Shown piece by piece: positions 1 through 7,441 of a DNA stretch of 49,034 bases. Source of the DNA: Comamonadaceae bacterium. Lineage in GTDB: Bacteria; Pseudomonadota; Gammaproteobacteria; Burkholderiales; Burkholderiaceae_C. The stretch spans positions 1 to 49,034 of the forward strand of contig JAIXPL010000017.1 in assembly GCA_027486255.1 (NCBI GenBank). The letters are read 5' to 3'. The translations under genes and the position numbers were made by a program. The notes beneath the pieces were generated by a model. The model was not told the origin of the DNA. It worked only from the letters and a program-made list of their open reading frames with translations, and searched no databases. The stretch's first letter is position 1. Every line of letters starts with the position of its first letter.

Positions 1-130
1 ACCCAAGGCCTTCTGGAACATCGGCATTCGCATTGAAGACGATGCGCTGGTCACGGCCAAAGGCTGTGAATTGCTCACGCGTGGTGTGCCGGTGGAGGCC
101 GATGAGATTGAGGCGCTGATGGCTGGCTGA
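1..130 (+). CDS. pepP: 3' end of Xaa-Pro aminopeptidase (aminopeptidase P), partial
   Basis: Only the last 42 codons are present; the reading frame begins at base 2 and stops at TGA 128-130. The translated tail contains [13 protein letters not shown] and ends in a short helix-like EIEALMAG. In the M24 metallopeptidase family the GIRIEDD segment near the C terminus carries a metal-binding Glu, so aminopeptidase P, which removes an N-terminal residue before proline, is the best match. The stop codon lies inside the first units of an 11-bp tandem repeat. The assignment rests on about 40 residues; another M24 peptidase remains possible. Confidence 0.72.
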   Translation, partial: PKAFWNIGIRIEDDALVTAKGCELLTRGVPVEADEIEALMAG

Positions 131-226
131 TGGCTGGCTGATGGCTGGCTGATGGCTGGCTGATGGCGGGCTGATGGCGGGCTGATGGCGGGCTGATGGC
201 TGGCTGATGGCGGGCTGATGGCCGAC
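117..226. repeat. 11-bp tandem repeat, ten units
   Basis: The unit is TGATGGCTGGC or TGATGGCGGGC, repeated head to tail ten times (units start at 117, 128, 139, 150, 161, 172, 183, 194, 205 and 216; the last is degenerate). The T/G variant alternates irregularly (TTTTGGGTG), which suggests slippage or unequal exchange. Each unit carries a TGA, so the array closes all three forward frames. It contains the stop codon of the upstream peptidase gene and ends about 30 bp before a candidate Pho box. Confidence 0.95.
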
Positions 227-254
227 CTGCATGGACCCCCCCCGGGTGGGGAAT

Positions 255-272
255 TTGTCGCAGTGATGTCAT
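255..272 (+). promoter_or_regulatory. candidate Pho box upstream of the HD-domain oxygenase
   Basis: TTGTCGC and ATGTCAT are separated by four bases, giving the 11-bp period of PhoB direct repeats (consensus half-site CTGTCAY). They match 5/7 and 6/7. The site ends 24 bp before the ATG at 297, so the transcript leader would be very short. It is weaker than the other boxes in this window, but its position fits the phosphorus-related gene behind it. Confidence 0.45.
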
Positions 273-277
273 GCAAG

Positions 278-294
278 CCGGGCAAGCTGCCCGG
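278..294 (+). other. perfect 7-bp inverted repeat just before a start codon
   Basis: CCGGGCA and TGCCCGG are separated by AGC and end two bases before the ATG at 297. In RNA this hairpin would cover the place where a ribosome-binding site should be, and no Shine-Dalgarno sequence is visible. It could limit translation of the HD-domain gene, or mean that its transcript starts downstream of the stem. Function is inferred. Confidence 0.5.
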
Positions 295-296
295 AC

Positions 297-851
297 ATGC
301 ACGCCCTGTCCGCCGCACAAATCATCGACATCTACCAGACGCACGGGAGCATGGTCTATGCCGGTGAAACCATCTCCCACCTCGCCCATGCTTGGCAGTG
401 TGGGCAGCTGGCGTACTTTGCCGAAGCCAGTCCCGAGCTGCAGCTGGCATGCTGGCTGCATGACTTGGGGCAGGTCATCCACAGCCTGGAAGGCAGGTCG
501 ACCCCCTGCGGTCAGGACGATCACCACGAGGAAGTCGGCGCCGCCCTGATCGAGCATTTGTGGGGCCCGGCAGTGGCAGAGCCCGTGCGCCTGCATGTGC
601 AGGCCAAGCGCTACCTGGTGACCCGTCACCCGAACTACCTCACGAAATTGTCGGATGAATCCAGGCGCAGCCTGGACTTGCAAGGTGGCCTGATGTCTCC
701 CGCGGCCTGCCTGGCTTTTGAATGTTCGCCTCACCACAAGTCGTCCCTGCTGCTGCGGGTGTGGGACGAACAAGCCAAGCACCGCGAATGGTTTGCCCCA
801 AGCAGGCGGGACGCCCTGGACCAGCTGCGAGAGTTGATGAAGAGCCTCTGA
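297..851 (+). CDS. HD-domain phosphonate-type oxygenase (PhnZ-like)
   Basis: The 184-residue protein matches the 'phosphonate degradation HD-domain oxygenase' family. PhnZ is a mixed-valent di-iron enzyme that cleaves 2-amino-1-hydroxyethylphosphonate to glycine and phosphate. Visible family features are the N-terminal YAGE segment (21-24), His31, the His55-Asp56 pair, His77 in DDHHE, His100 and Lys104 in RLHVQAKRYL, and an Asp in the C-terminal VWDEQ. The position three residues after the HD Asp, usually His (HDxGH), is Gln59; in PhnZ that His contacts substrate, so specificity may differ. No PhnY partner or phosphonate transporter is in the window. The ATG fits family length but has no clear ribosome-binding site. 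It precedes a Pho-box-linked lipid gene set, consistent with phosphate scavenging. Confidence 0.8.
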   Translation: MHALSAAQIIDIYQTHGSMVYAGETISHLAHAWQCGQLAYFAEASPELQLACWLHDLGQVIHSLEGRSTPCGQDDHHEEVGAALIEHLWGPAVAEPVRLHVQAKRYLVTRHPNYLTKLSDESRRSLDLQGGLMSPAACLAFECSPHHKSSLLLRVWDEQAKHREWFAPSRRDALDQLRELMKSL

Positions 852-866
852 GTGCGGCCCCGCCGA

Positions 867-895
867 GCGTCATCAAACTGCCTTGAAGCTGACAC
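867..895 (+). promoter_or_regulatory. candidate Pho box (three half-sites) upstream of plcP-like gene
   Basis: GCGTCAT, CTGCCTT and CTGACAC follow one another with four-base gaps, so three half-sites share an exact 11-bp period. They match CTGTCAY at 5/7, 4/7 and 6/7. The array lies 107 bp before the chosen start of the phosphoesterase gene, leaving room for a promoter and leader. Identification is by pattern only. Confidence 0.6.
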
Positions 896-1002
896 AAGCT
901 CGACGCAATCTTTGGTCACAGTCTGGCTTGAGCCCGCAGGGCTGGAGGCACAACAGCTCCAGCCACCGGCTCATCTGCTCATACCCAGGAGACCGGACCG
1001 AT

Positions 1003-1899
1003 ATGCGCAAATGGAACAAGCCCATGGGTGAGGATATGGCGGACCAGCCCCCGCAAACCGATCCGGCTGAACCTGCACGCTATCGCGCGGTGTTTATCTC
1101 TGACCTGCACTTGGGCACACCCGGGTGCCAGGCAGAGGCCTTGATCGACTTTCTCAAGCACCACCCCAGCCAGATGCTCTACCTGGTGGGCGACATCATC
1201 GACGGCTGGCAGCTGCGCCGGCGCTGGCACTGGCCCCAGGCGCACAACGACGTGGTGCAAAAACTGCTGCGGCGTGCACGCAAAGGCTGCAAGGTGATTT
1301 ACGTGCCAGGGAACCACGATGAGTTTGCGCGGCAGTTCCTCAACCAGCACTTTGGTGGCATTGAGGTGGTGGGTGAAGCCATTCATCGGACTGCAGACGG
1401 GCGCAGACTGTGGGTGATCCACGGTGACCACTTTGATGCCGTGGTGCAGTGCGCCAAGTGGCTGGCCTACGTCGGCGACAACCTGTACGAGTTCTCCCTG
1501 CGCCTGAACCGCCATCTCAACTCTCTGCGTGCCCGGCTGGGCATGCCCTACTGGTCGCTGTCGCAGTACCTCAAGCACCGGGTCAAAAAGGCGCTGAACT
1601 TCATCACTGCCTTCGAGGAGGCCGTGGCTCAGGAAGCACGCAAGCGCGGCATGGACGGTGTGGTGTGCGGGCACATCCACCGTGCGGAGATCCGAAAAAT
1701 CCAGGACGTGCTGTATTGCAACGACGGCGACTGGGTCGAGAGCTGCAGCGCTCTGGTCGAGCACATGGACGGTCGTCTGGAAATCGTGTACTGGCACCAC
1801 CTGAACCATCAGCTCCAGGCCTTTGGTCCGGAACAGGCCCCGGCGGCTGCCGAGCCAGGATGGGCCGCAGCCAGGTCCAAGGCGCTGGAGCTGCCATGA
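1003..1899 (+). CDS. plcP: PlcP-type metallophosphoesterase (UDP-2,3-diacylglucosamine diphosphatase family)
   Basis: This 298-residue protein has all calcineurin-like metal motifs: Asp34-x-His36, Gly63-Asp64, Gly103-Asn-His-Asp106, His140-Gly-Asp-His and Gly222-His-Ile-His225. The family is often annotated LpxH-like, but the subgroup with CQAEALIDFL, WPQAHNDVVQKLLR and the long insert before FEE includes the phospholipase C PlcP, which removes head groups from phospholipids under phosphate starvation to give diacylglycerol. The next gene is a glycosyltransferase, the usual partner of plcP, and three Pho half-sites lie upstream, both supporting PlcP over lipid A synthesis. The start is placed at 1003, behind CAGGAGA; the open frame reaches back to 883 but would run through the Pho array. 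Its stop overlaps the next ATG (ATGA). Confidence 0.82.
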   Translation: MRKWNKPMGEDMADQPPQTDPAEPARYRAVFISDLHLGTPGCQAEALIDFLKHHPSQMLYLVGDIIDGWQLRRRWHWPQAHNDVVQKLLRRARKGCKVIYVPGNHDEFARQFLNQHFGGIEVVGEAIHRTADGRRLWVIHGDHFDAVVQCAKWLAYVGDNLYEFSLRLNRHLNSLRARLGMPYWSLSQYLKHRVKKALNFITAFEEAVAQEARKRGMDGVVCGHIHRAEIRKIQDVLYCNDGDWVESCSALVEHMDGRLEIVYWHHLNHQLQAFGPEQAPAAAEPGWAAARSKALELP

Positions 1900-2924
1900 A
1901 ATTGGCGCTGGTCACCGACGCCTGGCAACCACAGGTCAATGGCGTGGTGACCACGCTGGTGGAGCTGGTCCGCGAGATGGAGCAACGGGGCCATGAGATC
2001 CTGGTCATTCACCCGGGGCTGTTCCACACCCGGCCGTGCCCTGGCTATGCGGGCATTGATCTGGCGATCAAGCCGGGCCAGCGCCTCCAAGAGCTGCTGC
2101 AGGACTTCGGCCCCGATGCCATTCACCTGGCCACCGAAGGCCCTTTGGGCTGGGCCGCCCGCAAGCACTGCCTTCGGCATGGGCTGGCCTTCACCACGGC
2201 GTTTCACACGCGGTTTCCAGAAATCCTCAAGGCGGCCCTGCGCGTGCCCCTGGCCCTGGGCTATGCCGTGTTCCGGCATTTCCATCGCCCCTCGGCGGGT
2301 GTCATGGTGCCCACCCAGGGGGTGCAGGACATGCTGGCGCAGCGGCGGTTTCGCCAGCTGCGGGCCTGGACCCACGGGGTGGACCTGTCCTTGTTCGAGT
2401 ACCGCGATCGGCCAGCCGTCTGCCCTCAGCTGGGACCCTTGAGCGAGCCGGTCTTTTTGTATGTCGGTCGGGTGTCTTACGAGAAAAACATCGAGGCCTT
2501 CCTGCGCCTGGCCCTGCCGGGCACCAAGGTGGTCTGCGGCGTGGGGCCGCGAGAAGCCGCGCTCAAGGCCGAATTTCCTGAGGTTCGCTGGCTGGGTTTA
2601 CTGCCACGCGAAGAACTCAAGGAGGTGTACGCCGCGGCAGATGTCTTCGTGTTTCCCAGCCGCAGTGAAACCTTTGGCTTGGTCATGCTCGAGGCCATGG
2701 CCTGCGGCACACCGGTGGCGGCCTTTCCCGTGGATGGCCCGCTGCAGGTGCTGGGCTCGGCGCCAGGCGCGCGCGGCGGTGTGCTGAACGAGGACCTGCG
2801 CCTGGCCTGCATGGAGGCGCTGAAGGTGCCCCGCCAAGAAGCGCGGGACAGAGCCATGACCTTCGGCTGGACGCACGCCGCCGAATTGTTTGAATCGCAC
2901 CTGGTGCCGGCCCGGCCGGTGTGA
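1896..2924 (+). CDS. GT4 glycosyltransferase, Agt-type glycolipid synthase candidate
   Basis: The 342-residue protein has the GT-B fold signature of family GT4: an N-terminal VTDAWQPQVNGVV acceptor loop, YVGRVSYEKN at the start of the donor domain, and the E-x7-E nucleotide-sugar motif in SETFGLVMLEAMACG. The ATG overlaps the phosphoesterase stop as ATGA, so translation is probably coupled. In plcP-agt pairs the enzyme adds glucose or glucuronic acid from a UDP-sugar to the diacylglycerol released by PlcP; that role is inferred here from context and family. It is related to the second GT4 protein in this window (both contain ATEGPLGW). The open frame extends far upstream inside plcP, but the ATG at 1896 gives the natural N terminus. 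Confidence 0.8.
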   Translation: MKLALVTDAWQPQVNGVVTTLVELVREMEQRGHEILVIHPGLFHTRPCPGYAGIDLAIKPGQRLQELLQDFGPDAIHLATEGPLGWAARKHCLRHGLAFTTAFHTRFPEILKAALRVPLALGYAVFRHFHRPSAGVMVPTQGVQDMLAQRRFRQLRAWTHGVDLSLFEYRDRPAVCPQLGPLSEPVFLYVGRVSYEKNIEAFLRLALPGTKVVCGVGPREAALKAEFPEVRWLGLLPREELKEVYAAADVFVFPSRSETFGLVMLEAMACGTPVAAFPVDGPLQVLGSAPGARGGVLNEDLRLACMEALKVPRQEARDRAMTFGWTHAAELFESHLVPARPV

Positions 2925-2966
2925 GCGCAGCGCCCCCGCAGCGCCCCGGCGAGGAGCGCGCGGTGG

Positions 2967-3842
2967 CTAGGCGATGCGCATCAGCGCCTGCCCCATGCGA
3001 ATGAGCTGGCCCGTCTCAATGCCTGGGGCGAGTTCAAAGTGTCCCGGGGCAAACACCAAGATGGTGGAGCCGTGCTGGAACCAGCCCAGCTCCTGGCCTT
3101 TGCTGGCCACGGCCTGGCAAGGCATTTCGTGCGCACCGCGCCAGCGCAGATGCAGCAGCACATCGAGGAAGTGCAGCCGGATGCTGGCCACCAGGATGGC
3201 CGCCACGGGCACCAGGGCAATTGGGTCGCCGCTGGGGCGCAGCCGGGCGCGCAGCACCGCCCGTTCATTGCGGCAGAACAGCCGCTCCACCCGTTGCAGC
3301 GCAATGGGGTTGACGTTCCAGGTGTCGCCGCTGATGTAGCTCACATGCTCGATTTCGCAGGCCGCCGGCGCATGAAAGCGGTGATACATGCTGGAGGTCA
3401 GGCGCAGGGTGACCCAGACACCATTGCGAAAGGGGGTGCTGTCCTGGCCGGGTCCAAAGAGTTCTTCGATCCGGTAGTCCAGGCCCTTGGCCTGAAAGAG
3501 CTGACCGTCTTGCACCCGGCCGCAGGCGCCCACGATGCCATCGCTGGGGCTGCACAGCACCCGCTCATCGGCATCAATGGGCCGTGCGCCCGGCTTGAGC
3601 TCGCGCGTGAAACAGTCATGCAGGCTGTCAAAGCGCTGCCGGCGTGCATCGCTGAGGTCCAGGTCGGTGAACAGGCGCCAGACGGCGATGGACAGCCGCG
3701 CCAGCAGCGGGCTGCGGATCTGGCTGAACCAGCCCATGAAATGGGTCAGGGCCTGCCTGGGCACGCGGTTGGTCAGCAGGAAATTGAGGTCCTCCTGCTG
3801 CACCAGGCGGCGCAGGCTGGCGATCAAGGGGACCGAGCTCAT
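2967..3842 (-). CDS. psd: phosphatidylserine decarboxylase
   Basis: The 291-residue protein converts phosphatidylserine to phosphatidylethanolamine. Psd proenzymes cleave themselves at an LGST-type site to form a pyruvoyl group; here the site reads Gly258-Ser259-Thr260 in FQHGSTILVF. The SPSDGIVGACG and YHRFHAP segments are also typical. It is the last gene of a minus-strand operon: its ATG overlaps the stop of the aminotransferase gene (ATGA), so the two are likely co-translated. The linkage to an aminotransferase and an Mpo1-like gene is not the usual psd-pssA arrangement. A second, housekeeping psd elsewhere in the genome is therefore possible but cannot be seen. Confidence 0.93.
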   Translation of the reverse strand: MSSVPLIASLRRLVQQEDLNFLLTNRVPRQALTHFMGWFSQIRSPLLARLSIAVWRLFTDLDLSDARRQRFDSLHDCFTRELKPGARPIDADERVLCSPSDGIVGACGRVQDGQLFQAKGLDYRIEELFGPGQDSTPFRNGVWVTLRLTSSMYHRFHAPAACEIEHVSYISGDTWNVNPIALQRVERLFCRNERAVLRARLRPSGDPIALVPVAAILVASIRLHFLDVLLHLRWRGAHEMPCQAVASKGQELGWFQHGSTILVFAPGHFELAPGIETGQLIRMGQALMRIA

Positions 3843-5488
3843 GCCCGGCCCAGGAACATTTCAGCCAGGATGCGCCGGCGGATGCCCTTGTTCGTCAGGC
3901 CGGGCACCGAATGCCACCAGCCGTCGGCATGCATGGCCCGGGCCGCCGCCACGAAACGCCGCGCCACCTCGTCGAACTCGGCATCTCCATAGTCCAGGCT
4001 GAAAATCAGGCGCCCACTGCCCACCCAGGACAAAGCCAGGCCCTCGGCGCGCAGGTAGTACTGGAGCATCCAGTTGTAGCGCCCGGGCTGGGTGTAGAGC
4101 ACGGTGCACACGGTGGACATGTGGGCCAGCTGCACCGGCATACCGGCGTCGCTGAGCAGGGTGTTCAAGCGGGCGATGCGCTGCGTCCAACGCTCATCCA
4201 GGCCCTCGTACAAGGCCCGAACCTCGGGCTGCTCCAGCCGGTCCAGAAAGGCCTTCATGGCGCCCATCACATAGGGGTGTGCATTGAAGGTGCCACGGGC
4301 AAAACAAATGTCGGCAGGGCGGTCCTCGCGGAAGCGCCTCATCAGGTCAGCGCGGCCGCAAACCACGCCCACGGGCAAGCCGCCACCCAGGGTCTTGCCG
4401 TAAGTCACCATGTCGGCTTTGACGCCAAAGTATTCCTGTGCGCCCCCCGGGGCCAAGCGGAAGCCCAGGAACACCTCATCGAGAATCAGCACGATGCCGC
4501 GCGCGGTGCACACCTGGCGAAGGTCCTGCAGCCAGCGGGTGTAGGCCTGGCGGTCGTAGCGGGCCTGGCGGCTGCTGTCCACCAGGGACGAGTCCGACGA
4601 CGCGGGCCGGTTCGGATGCAGGGCCTGCAGGGGGTTGACGATCACGCACGCGATGTCGCGCCGGGTGCGCAGCACCTGCAGCGACCGCTCGGACATGTCG
4701 GCCAGGGTGTAGGTGTCGCGGGGAGGCAGCGGGTTGCCGGGGCCTGGCTGCACATCCTCCCACCAGCCGTTGTAGGCGCCCGCAAAGCGCACCAGCTGAC
4801 GCCGACCCGTGTGGTAGCGGGCCAAGCGAACCGCCTGCATCACCGCCTCGGTGCCCGACATGTGAAATGACACCTCGTCCAACCCCGAGATGGCCTGCAG
4901 GCGCCGAAGGTTCTCCAGCACGCAGGGGTGGTAGGCACCGAGCACCGGGCCCAACTCGGCGACCAGGGCGCTGCCCTCGGCGATGGTCTTTTTGTAGAAC
5001 TCATAGCCGAACAAGTTGACGCCGTAGGAGCCGGTCAGGTCATAAAGGCGGTTGCCATCAAGGTCCTCGACCTGAACGCCGTGACTGGCCCGCAGGAACG
5101 CACCCGCTCCCAGTTGCTGGCGCACCAGCGGGCTGAATTGAAAAGGCACACGGTAGCGGCTGGTGAACTGAAGGTCAGAGACCGCGCTGCGCGCTTGTGC
5201 CGTGGCCTCGAGGCTGCGGGGGAAGCGCTCGCGGTAGATCGCGGACAGGCGCTCAAAGGCGCTGCGCCGGCGCTGAGCAATCTCTGGAGGTGCACCATCG
5301 CTGTCAAAAAACTGCGCCTCATCGTAGGCGTAGCCGCGTATCCATTTAGACAGGCGCTTGGCCAAGCGTGAGTGCCCCGCCAGGGAGCGATGCTTGGCGC
5401 GCGAGAGGCGCACGCGCGCCACGAAGGCGGGCAGCATCAGCAAGGCGCCGGCAGCCAGCGCCATCTCCATGCTCAAGAGGGGCGGCAT
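3839..5488 (-). CDS. class III aminotransferase with N-terminal membrane anchor, function unknown
   Basis: The 549-residue protein is a PLP fold-type I enzyme related to glutamate-1-semialdehyde aminomutase. It has HMSGTEAV, the ILDEVFLGFR cofactor-binding stretch, and Lys365 in TYGKTLGGG as the expected Schiff-base lysine. It is roughly 100 residues longer than usual because of an N-terminal extension with one hydrophobic segment (about residues 5-25) followed by a basic stretch, so it probably sits on the inner membrane. The start is placed at 5488, after AGGATTGAC and two bases beyond the upstream stop; the open frame extends to 5530. It overlaps psd by four bases and follows the Mpo1-like gene. 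Membrane tethering and the lipid neighbours suggest a lipid or lipid-precursor substrate; none can be named. Confidence 0.85.
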   Translation of the reverse strand: MPPLLSMEMALAAGALLMLPAFVARVRLSRAKHRSLAGHSRLAKRLSKWIRGYAYDEAQFFDSDGAPPEIAQRRRSAFERLSAIYRERFPRSLEATAQARSAVSDLQFTSRYRVPFQFSPLVRQQLGAGAFLRASHGVQVEDLDGNRLYDLTGSYGVNLFGYEFYKKTIAEGSALVAELGPVLGAYHPCVLENLRRLQAISGLDEVSFHMSGTEAVMQAVRLARYHTGRRQLVRFAGAYNGWWEDVQPGPGNPLPPRDTYTLADMSERSLQVLRTRRDIACVIVNPLQALHPNRPASSDSSLVDSSRQARYDRQAYTRWLQDLRQVCTARGIVLILDEVFLGFRLAPGGAQEYFGVKADMVTYGKTLGGGLPVGVVCGRADLMRRFREDRPADICFARGTFNAHPYVMGAMKAFLDRLEQPEVRALYEGLDERWTQRIARLNTLLSDAGMPVQLAHMSTVCTVLYTQPGRYNWMLQYYLRAEGLALSWVGSGRLIFSLDYGDAEFDEVARRFVAAARAMHADGWWHSVPGLTNKGIRRRILAEMFLGRA

Positions 5489-5489
5489 G

Positions 5490-6095
5490 TCAATCCTGTC
5501 GTGCGCGGTACATCGGGTCCAGGCGTTCACCGCGCAGCATGTACAGCGGTGACTTCCAGTACAGAGCGATGTCGTGGAAGGGATCCGTGATGATCTTGAA
5601 GGCCCAGATGAGTCCCGTCATCAGGCTCTCGCGCCGCCACAACTGCAGCACCCGAAGAATCACCCCAGCCACGCCCAGTGCCAGCCAGGCCATGCCCACG
5701 TCATGCAGGTAGGTATAGAAGTCCGTGGCCGGCTCGATCTGACCGAACAGCGAGGGCTCCAGCCACAACACCAAGGGGGACAGACCCCAGGCCGACATCA
5801 AGACGATTTTGCGGCGGATGTTGTAGCCGACCTTGACCTCTTCCTTGTACTCGTCCGTGACGTTGTTGACCACATCGAAGCCGCGCGGCTCGAAAAAGAA
5901 ATGACCCGCCTGCCGCGTGGTCATGGACACCCCCCAGGCCAGCAGGGCGGCCCAGGCCGGGTCGACGAAGAGCAGGCCATACGAAATCACGAAGCAGATC
6001 GCACTGACCAGGTGCAGGCTCTGGTTGATGCGGCTGTGGTGGTAATAGCGATGGTCATCCCAACGCTGGACATGCAACTGCTCAAAAAAGGTCAC
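5490..6095 (-). CDS. Mpo1-like (DUF962) membrane protein, putative iron-dependent fatty acid dioxygenase
   Basis: The 201-residue protein has about four hydrophobic segments and the pattern YHH-x3-N-x3-H near the N terminus, followed by GH-x3-E (GHFFFEP). These residues are shared with yeast Mpo1, an Fe(II) dioxygenase that shortens 2-hydroxy fatty acids by one carbon. A role on hydroxylated acyl chains is therefore suggested, not shown. The GTG at 6095 is chosen because GGAG lies nine bases before it and the conserved part starts there; an ATG at 6215 would run through the Pho boxes. It heads the operon with the aminotransferase and psd, behind four Pho-like half-sites. Confidence 0.65.
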   Translation of the reverse strand: MTFFEQLHVQRWDDHRYYHHSRINQSLHLVSAICFVISYGLLFVDPAWAALLAWGVSMTTRQAGHFFFEPRGFDVVNNVTDEYKEEVKVGYNIRRKIVLMSAWGLSPLVLWLEPSLFGQIEPATDFYTYLHDVGMAWLALGVAGVILRVLQLWRRESLMTGLIWAFKIITDPFHDIALYWKSPLYMLRGERLDPMYRARQD

Positions 6096-6160
6096 GTTTG
6101 GTCTCCGTTGTGGGCCGCAGAAGAGTTTTCTGCTCAGCCTTGGGATCGTCGGGAGGGTGC

Positions 6161-6200
6161 GTGAAAAGGGCGTGACAAAGTGATGACGCCCAGATGACTG
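6161..6200 (-). promoter_or_regulatory. candidate Pho box array of four half-sites (Mpo1-like operon)
   Basis: Read on the minus strand the array is CAGTCAT, GCGTCAT, TTGTCAC and TTTTCAC, each separated by four bases, giving four half-sites at exact 11-bp period. They match CTGTCAY at 6, 5, 6 and 5 of 7. The array ends 65 bp before the GTG of the Mpo1-like gene. It is the longest such array in the window and the strongest single piece of evidence for PhoB control. Confidence 0.75.
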
Positions 6201-6216
6201 CGTGCGTTTTGCCACA

Positions 6217-6234
6217 CTGTCACGAAACTGTTGA
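6217..6234 (+). promoter_or_regulatory. candidate Pho box upstream of second GT4 gene
   Basis: CTGTCAC-GAAA-CTGTTGA: the first half-site is a full match to CTGTCAY and the second matches four of seven, at 11-bp spacing. It lies in the 161-bp gap between the divergent Mpo1-like operon and the second glycosyltransferase gene, 22 bp before the chosen ATG at 6257. Confidence 0.6.
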
Positions 6235-6256
6235 GTTCGGCCGTCACCATGGCGGC

Positions 6257-7441
6257 ATGTACAGAGACCCTCTCCCCGAGCTGCTCATTGAAGACCTCCC
6301 CCGCGCACGCCTTGCGCTGCGGGTGGCGGTGGTCACCGAGACTTATCCGCCCGAGATCAACGGCGTGGCGCGCACCCTGGCACGCATGGTCGAGGGACTG
6401 CATGGCCGGCACCACGACCTGCAGGTGGTGCGCCCCCGCCAGTCGGGCGTGGCTGCCCTGCCGCGCCAGCGCTTCGAAGAATTCCTGGTGCAGGGCTTCC
6501 CGATTCCACGTTACCCAGAGCTGCGCATGGGGGTGCCCTCCAGGCGTTCCCTGGTGCGGCTGTGGACGCAGCAGCGGCCGGACATCGTGCACGTGGCCAC
6601 CGAAGGGCCACTGGGCTGGTCGGCGCTGAGCGCGGCACAGCAGCTGGGCATCCCGGTGAGCTCGGACTTCCGCACCAACTTCCATGCCTACACCCAGCAC
6701 TACGGAATGGGCTGGCTGCAGCGGCCCATGACGGCCTACCTGCGCGCATTTCACAACCGTGCCGCCTGCACCATGGTGCCCACCGAGCGCCTGAAAGTGG
6801 AATTGCGGGGGCTCGGCTTCGAACGCCTGGAGGTGGTGGCCCGCGGCGTGGACACCGATCTGTTCCAGCCGAACAAGCGCAGCCTGGCCCTGCGTGAGCG
6901 CTGGGGCGTGCAGCCCTCGGACCTGGTCATGGCCTGCGTGGGCAGGTTGGCGGTGGAGAAAAACCTGAGCCTCTTGCTCGAGGCCTTTCGCGCCGTGCAG
7001 CAGCAGCGGCCCAGCACCCGCCTGCTGCTGGTCGGCGACGGCCCGCTGCGCAGCCAGCTACAAGCGGCGTGTCCGCAGGCCTTGTTTGCCGGACAGCGCA
7101 GCGGCGAGGACCTGGCGGCCCATTACGCCAGCGCCGACTTCTTTGTGTTTCCCAGCCTGACAGAGACCTTTGGCAATGTGACGGTGGAGGCCCTGGCCAG
7201 CGGGCTGCCCGTGGTGGCCTTTGACTACGCGGCCGCTGGGCAGCTGGTGGAAACGGGTCGCAATGGCCTCTTGTGCCCGGTGGGGGCGCCGGCTGCCTTG
7301 ATCGAAGGCGCGCGCCGTCTGGCTGCCGATGATGCGCTTCGCCAGGCGCTGGCACCGGCAGCGCGCACCACGGCGCTGGCCCATGGCTGGGACCCGGTGA
7401 TCGACCGCTTTGAAGGCATCCTCAAGCAGCTGGTGGCTTGA
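6257..7441 (+). CDS. GT4 glycosyltransferase, second Agt/SqdX-like glycolipid synthase candidate
   Basis: The 394-residue protein has VTETYPPEINGVA at the acceptor-domain N terminus, DFRTNFHAYTQHYG, CVGRLAVEKN in the donor domain and the E-x7-E motif in TETFGNVTVEALASG. The pattern is that of GT4 enzymes making glycosyl- or sulfoquinovosyl-diacylglycerol and related lipids. It is longer than the first GT4 enzyme in the window, so it is probably a diverged paralogue with another donor or acceptor. The start is at 6257; an upstream in-frame ATG (6194) would translate through the Pho box. Its 3' end overlaps the convergent transporter gene by 20 bp. Sugar donor and lipid acceptor are not determined by sequence alone. 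Confidence 0.78.
   Translation: MYRDPLPELLIEDLPRARLALRVAVVTETYPPEINGVARTLARMVEGLHGRHHDLQVVRPRQSGVAALPRQRFEEFLVQGFPIPRYPELRMGVPSRRSLVRLWTQQRPDIVHVATEGPLGWSALSAAQQLGIPVSSDFRTNFHAYTQHYGMGWLQRPMTAYLRAFHNRAACTMVPTERLKVELRGLGFERLEVVARGVDTDLFQPNKRSLALRERWGVQPSDLVMACVGRLAVEKNLSLLLEAFRAVQQQRPSTRLLLVGDGPLRSQLQAACPQALFAGQRSGEDLAAHYASADFFVFPSLTETFGNVTVEALASGLPVVAFDYAAAGQLVETGRNGLLCPVGAPAALIEGARRLAADDALRQALAPAARTTALAHGWDPVIDRFEGILKQLVA

Noticed and set aside
75-782. Long minus-strand open frame across the tandem repeat and the HD-domain gene, encoding a repeated [12 protein letters not shown] tail
   Set aside because: It is antisense to a recognised enzyme gene, and its repetitive end is simply the 11-bp repeat read in reverse; no ribosome-binding site.
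1449-1895. Upstream extension of the first GT4 frame inside the phosphoesterase gene
   Set aside because: It reads plcP in another frame; the ATG at 1896 gives the normal GT4 N terminus and a typical ATGA coupling.
1003-1899. Annotation as lipid A enzyme LpxH
   Set aside because: Same fold family, but the subgroup sequence, the coupled glycosyltransferase and the Pho-like box fit PlcP better. Not excluded absolutely.
3039-4870. Plus-strand long frames opposite psd and the aminotransferase
   Set aside because: They are antisense shadows with biased Gly/His/Gln/Ala composition and no family features.
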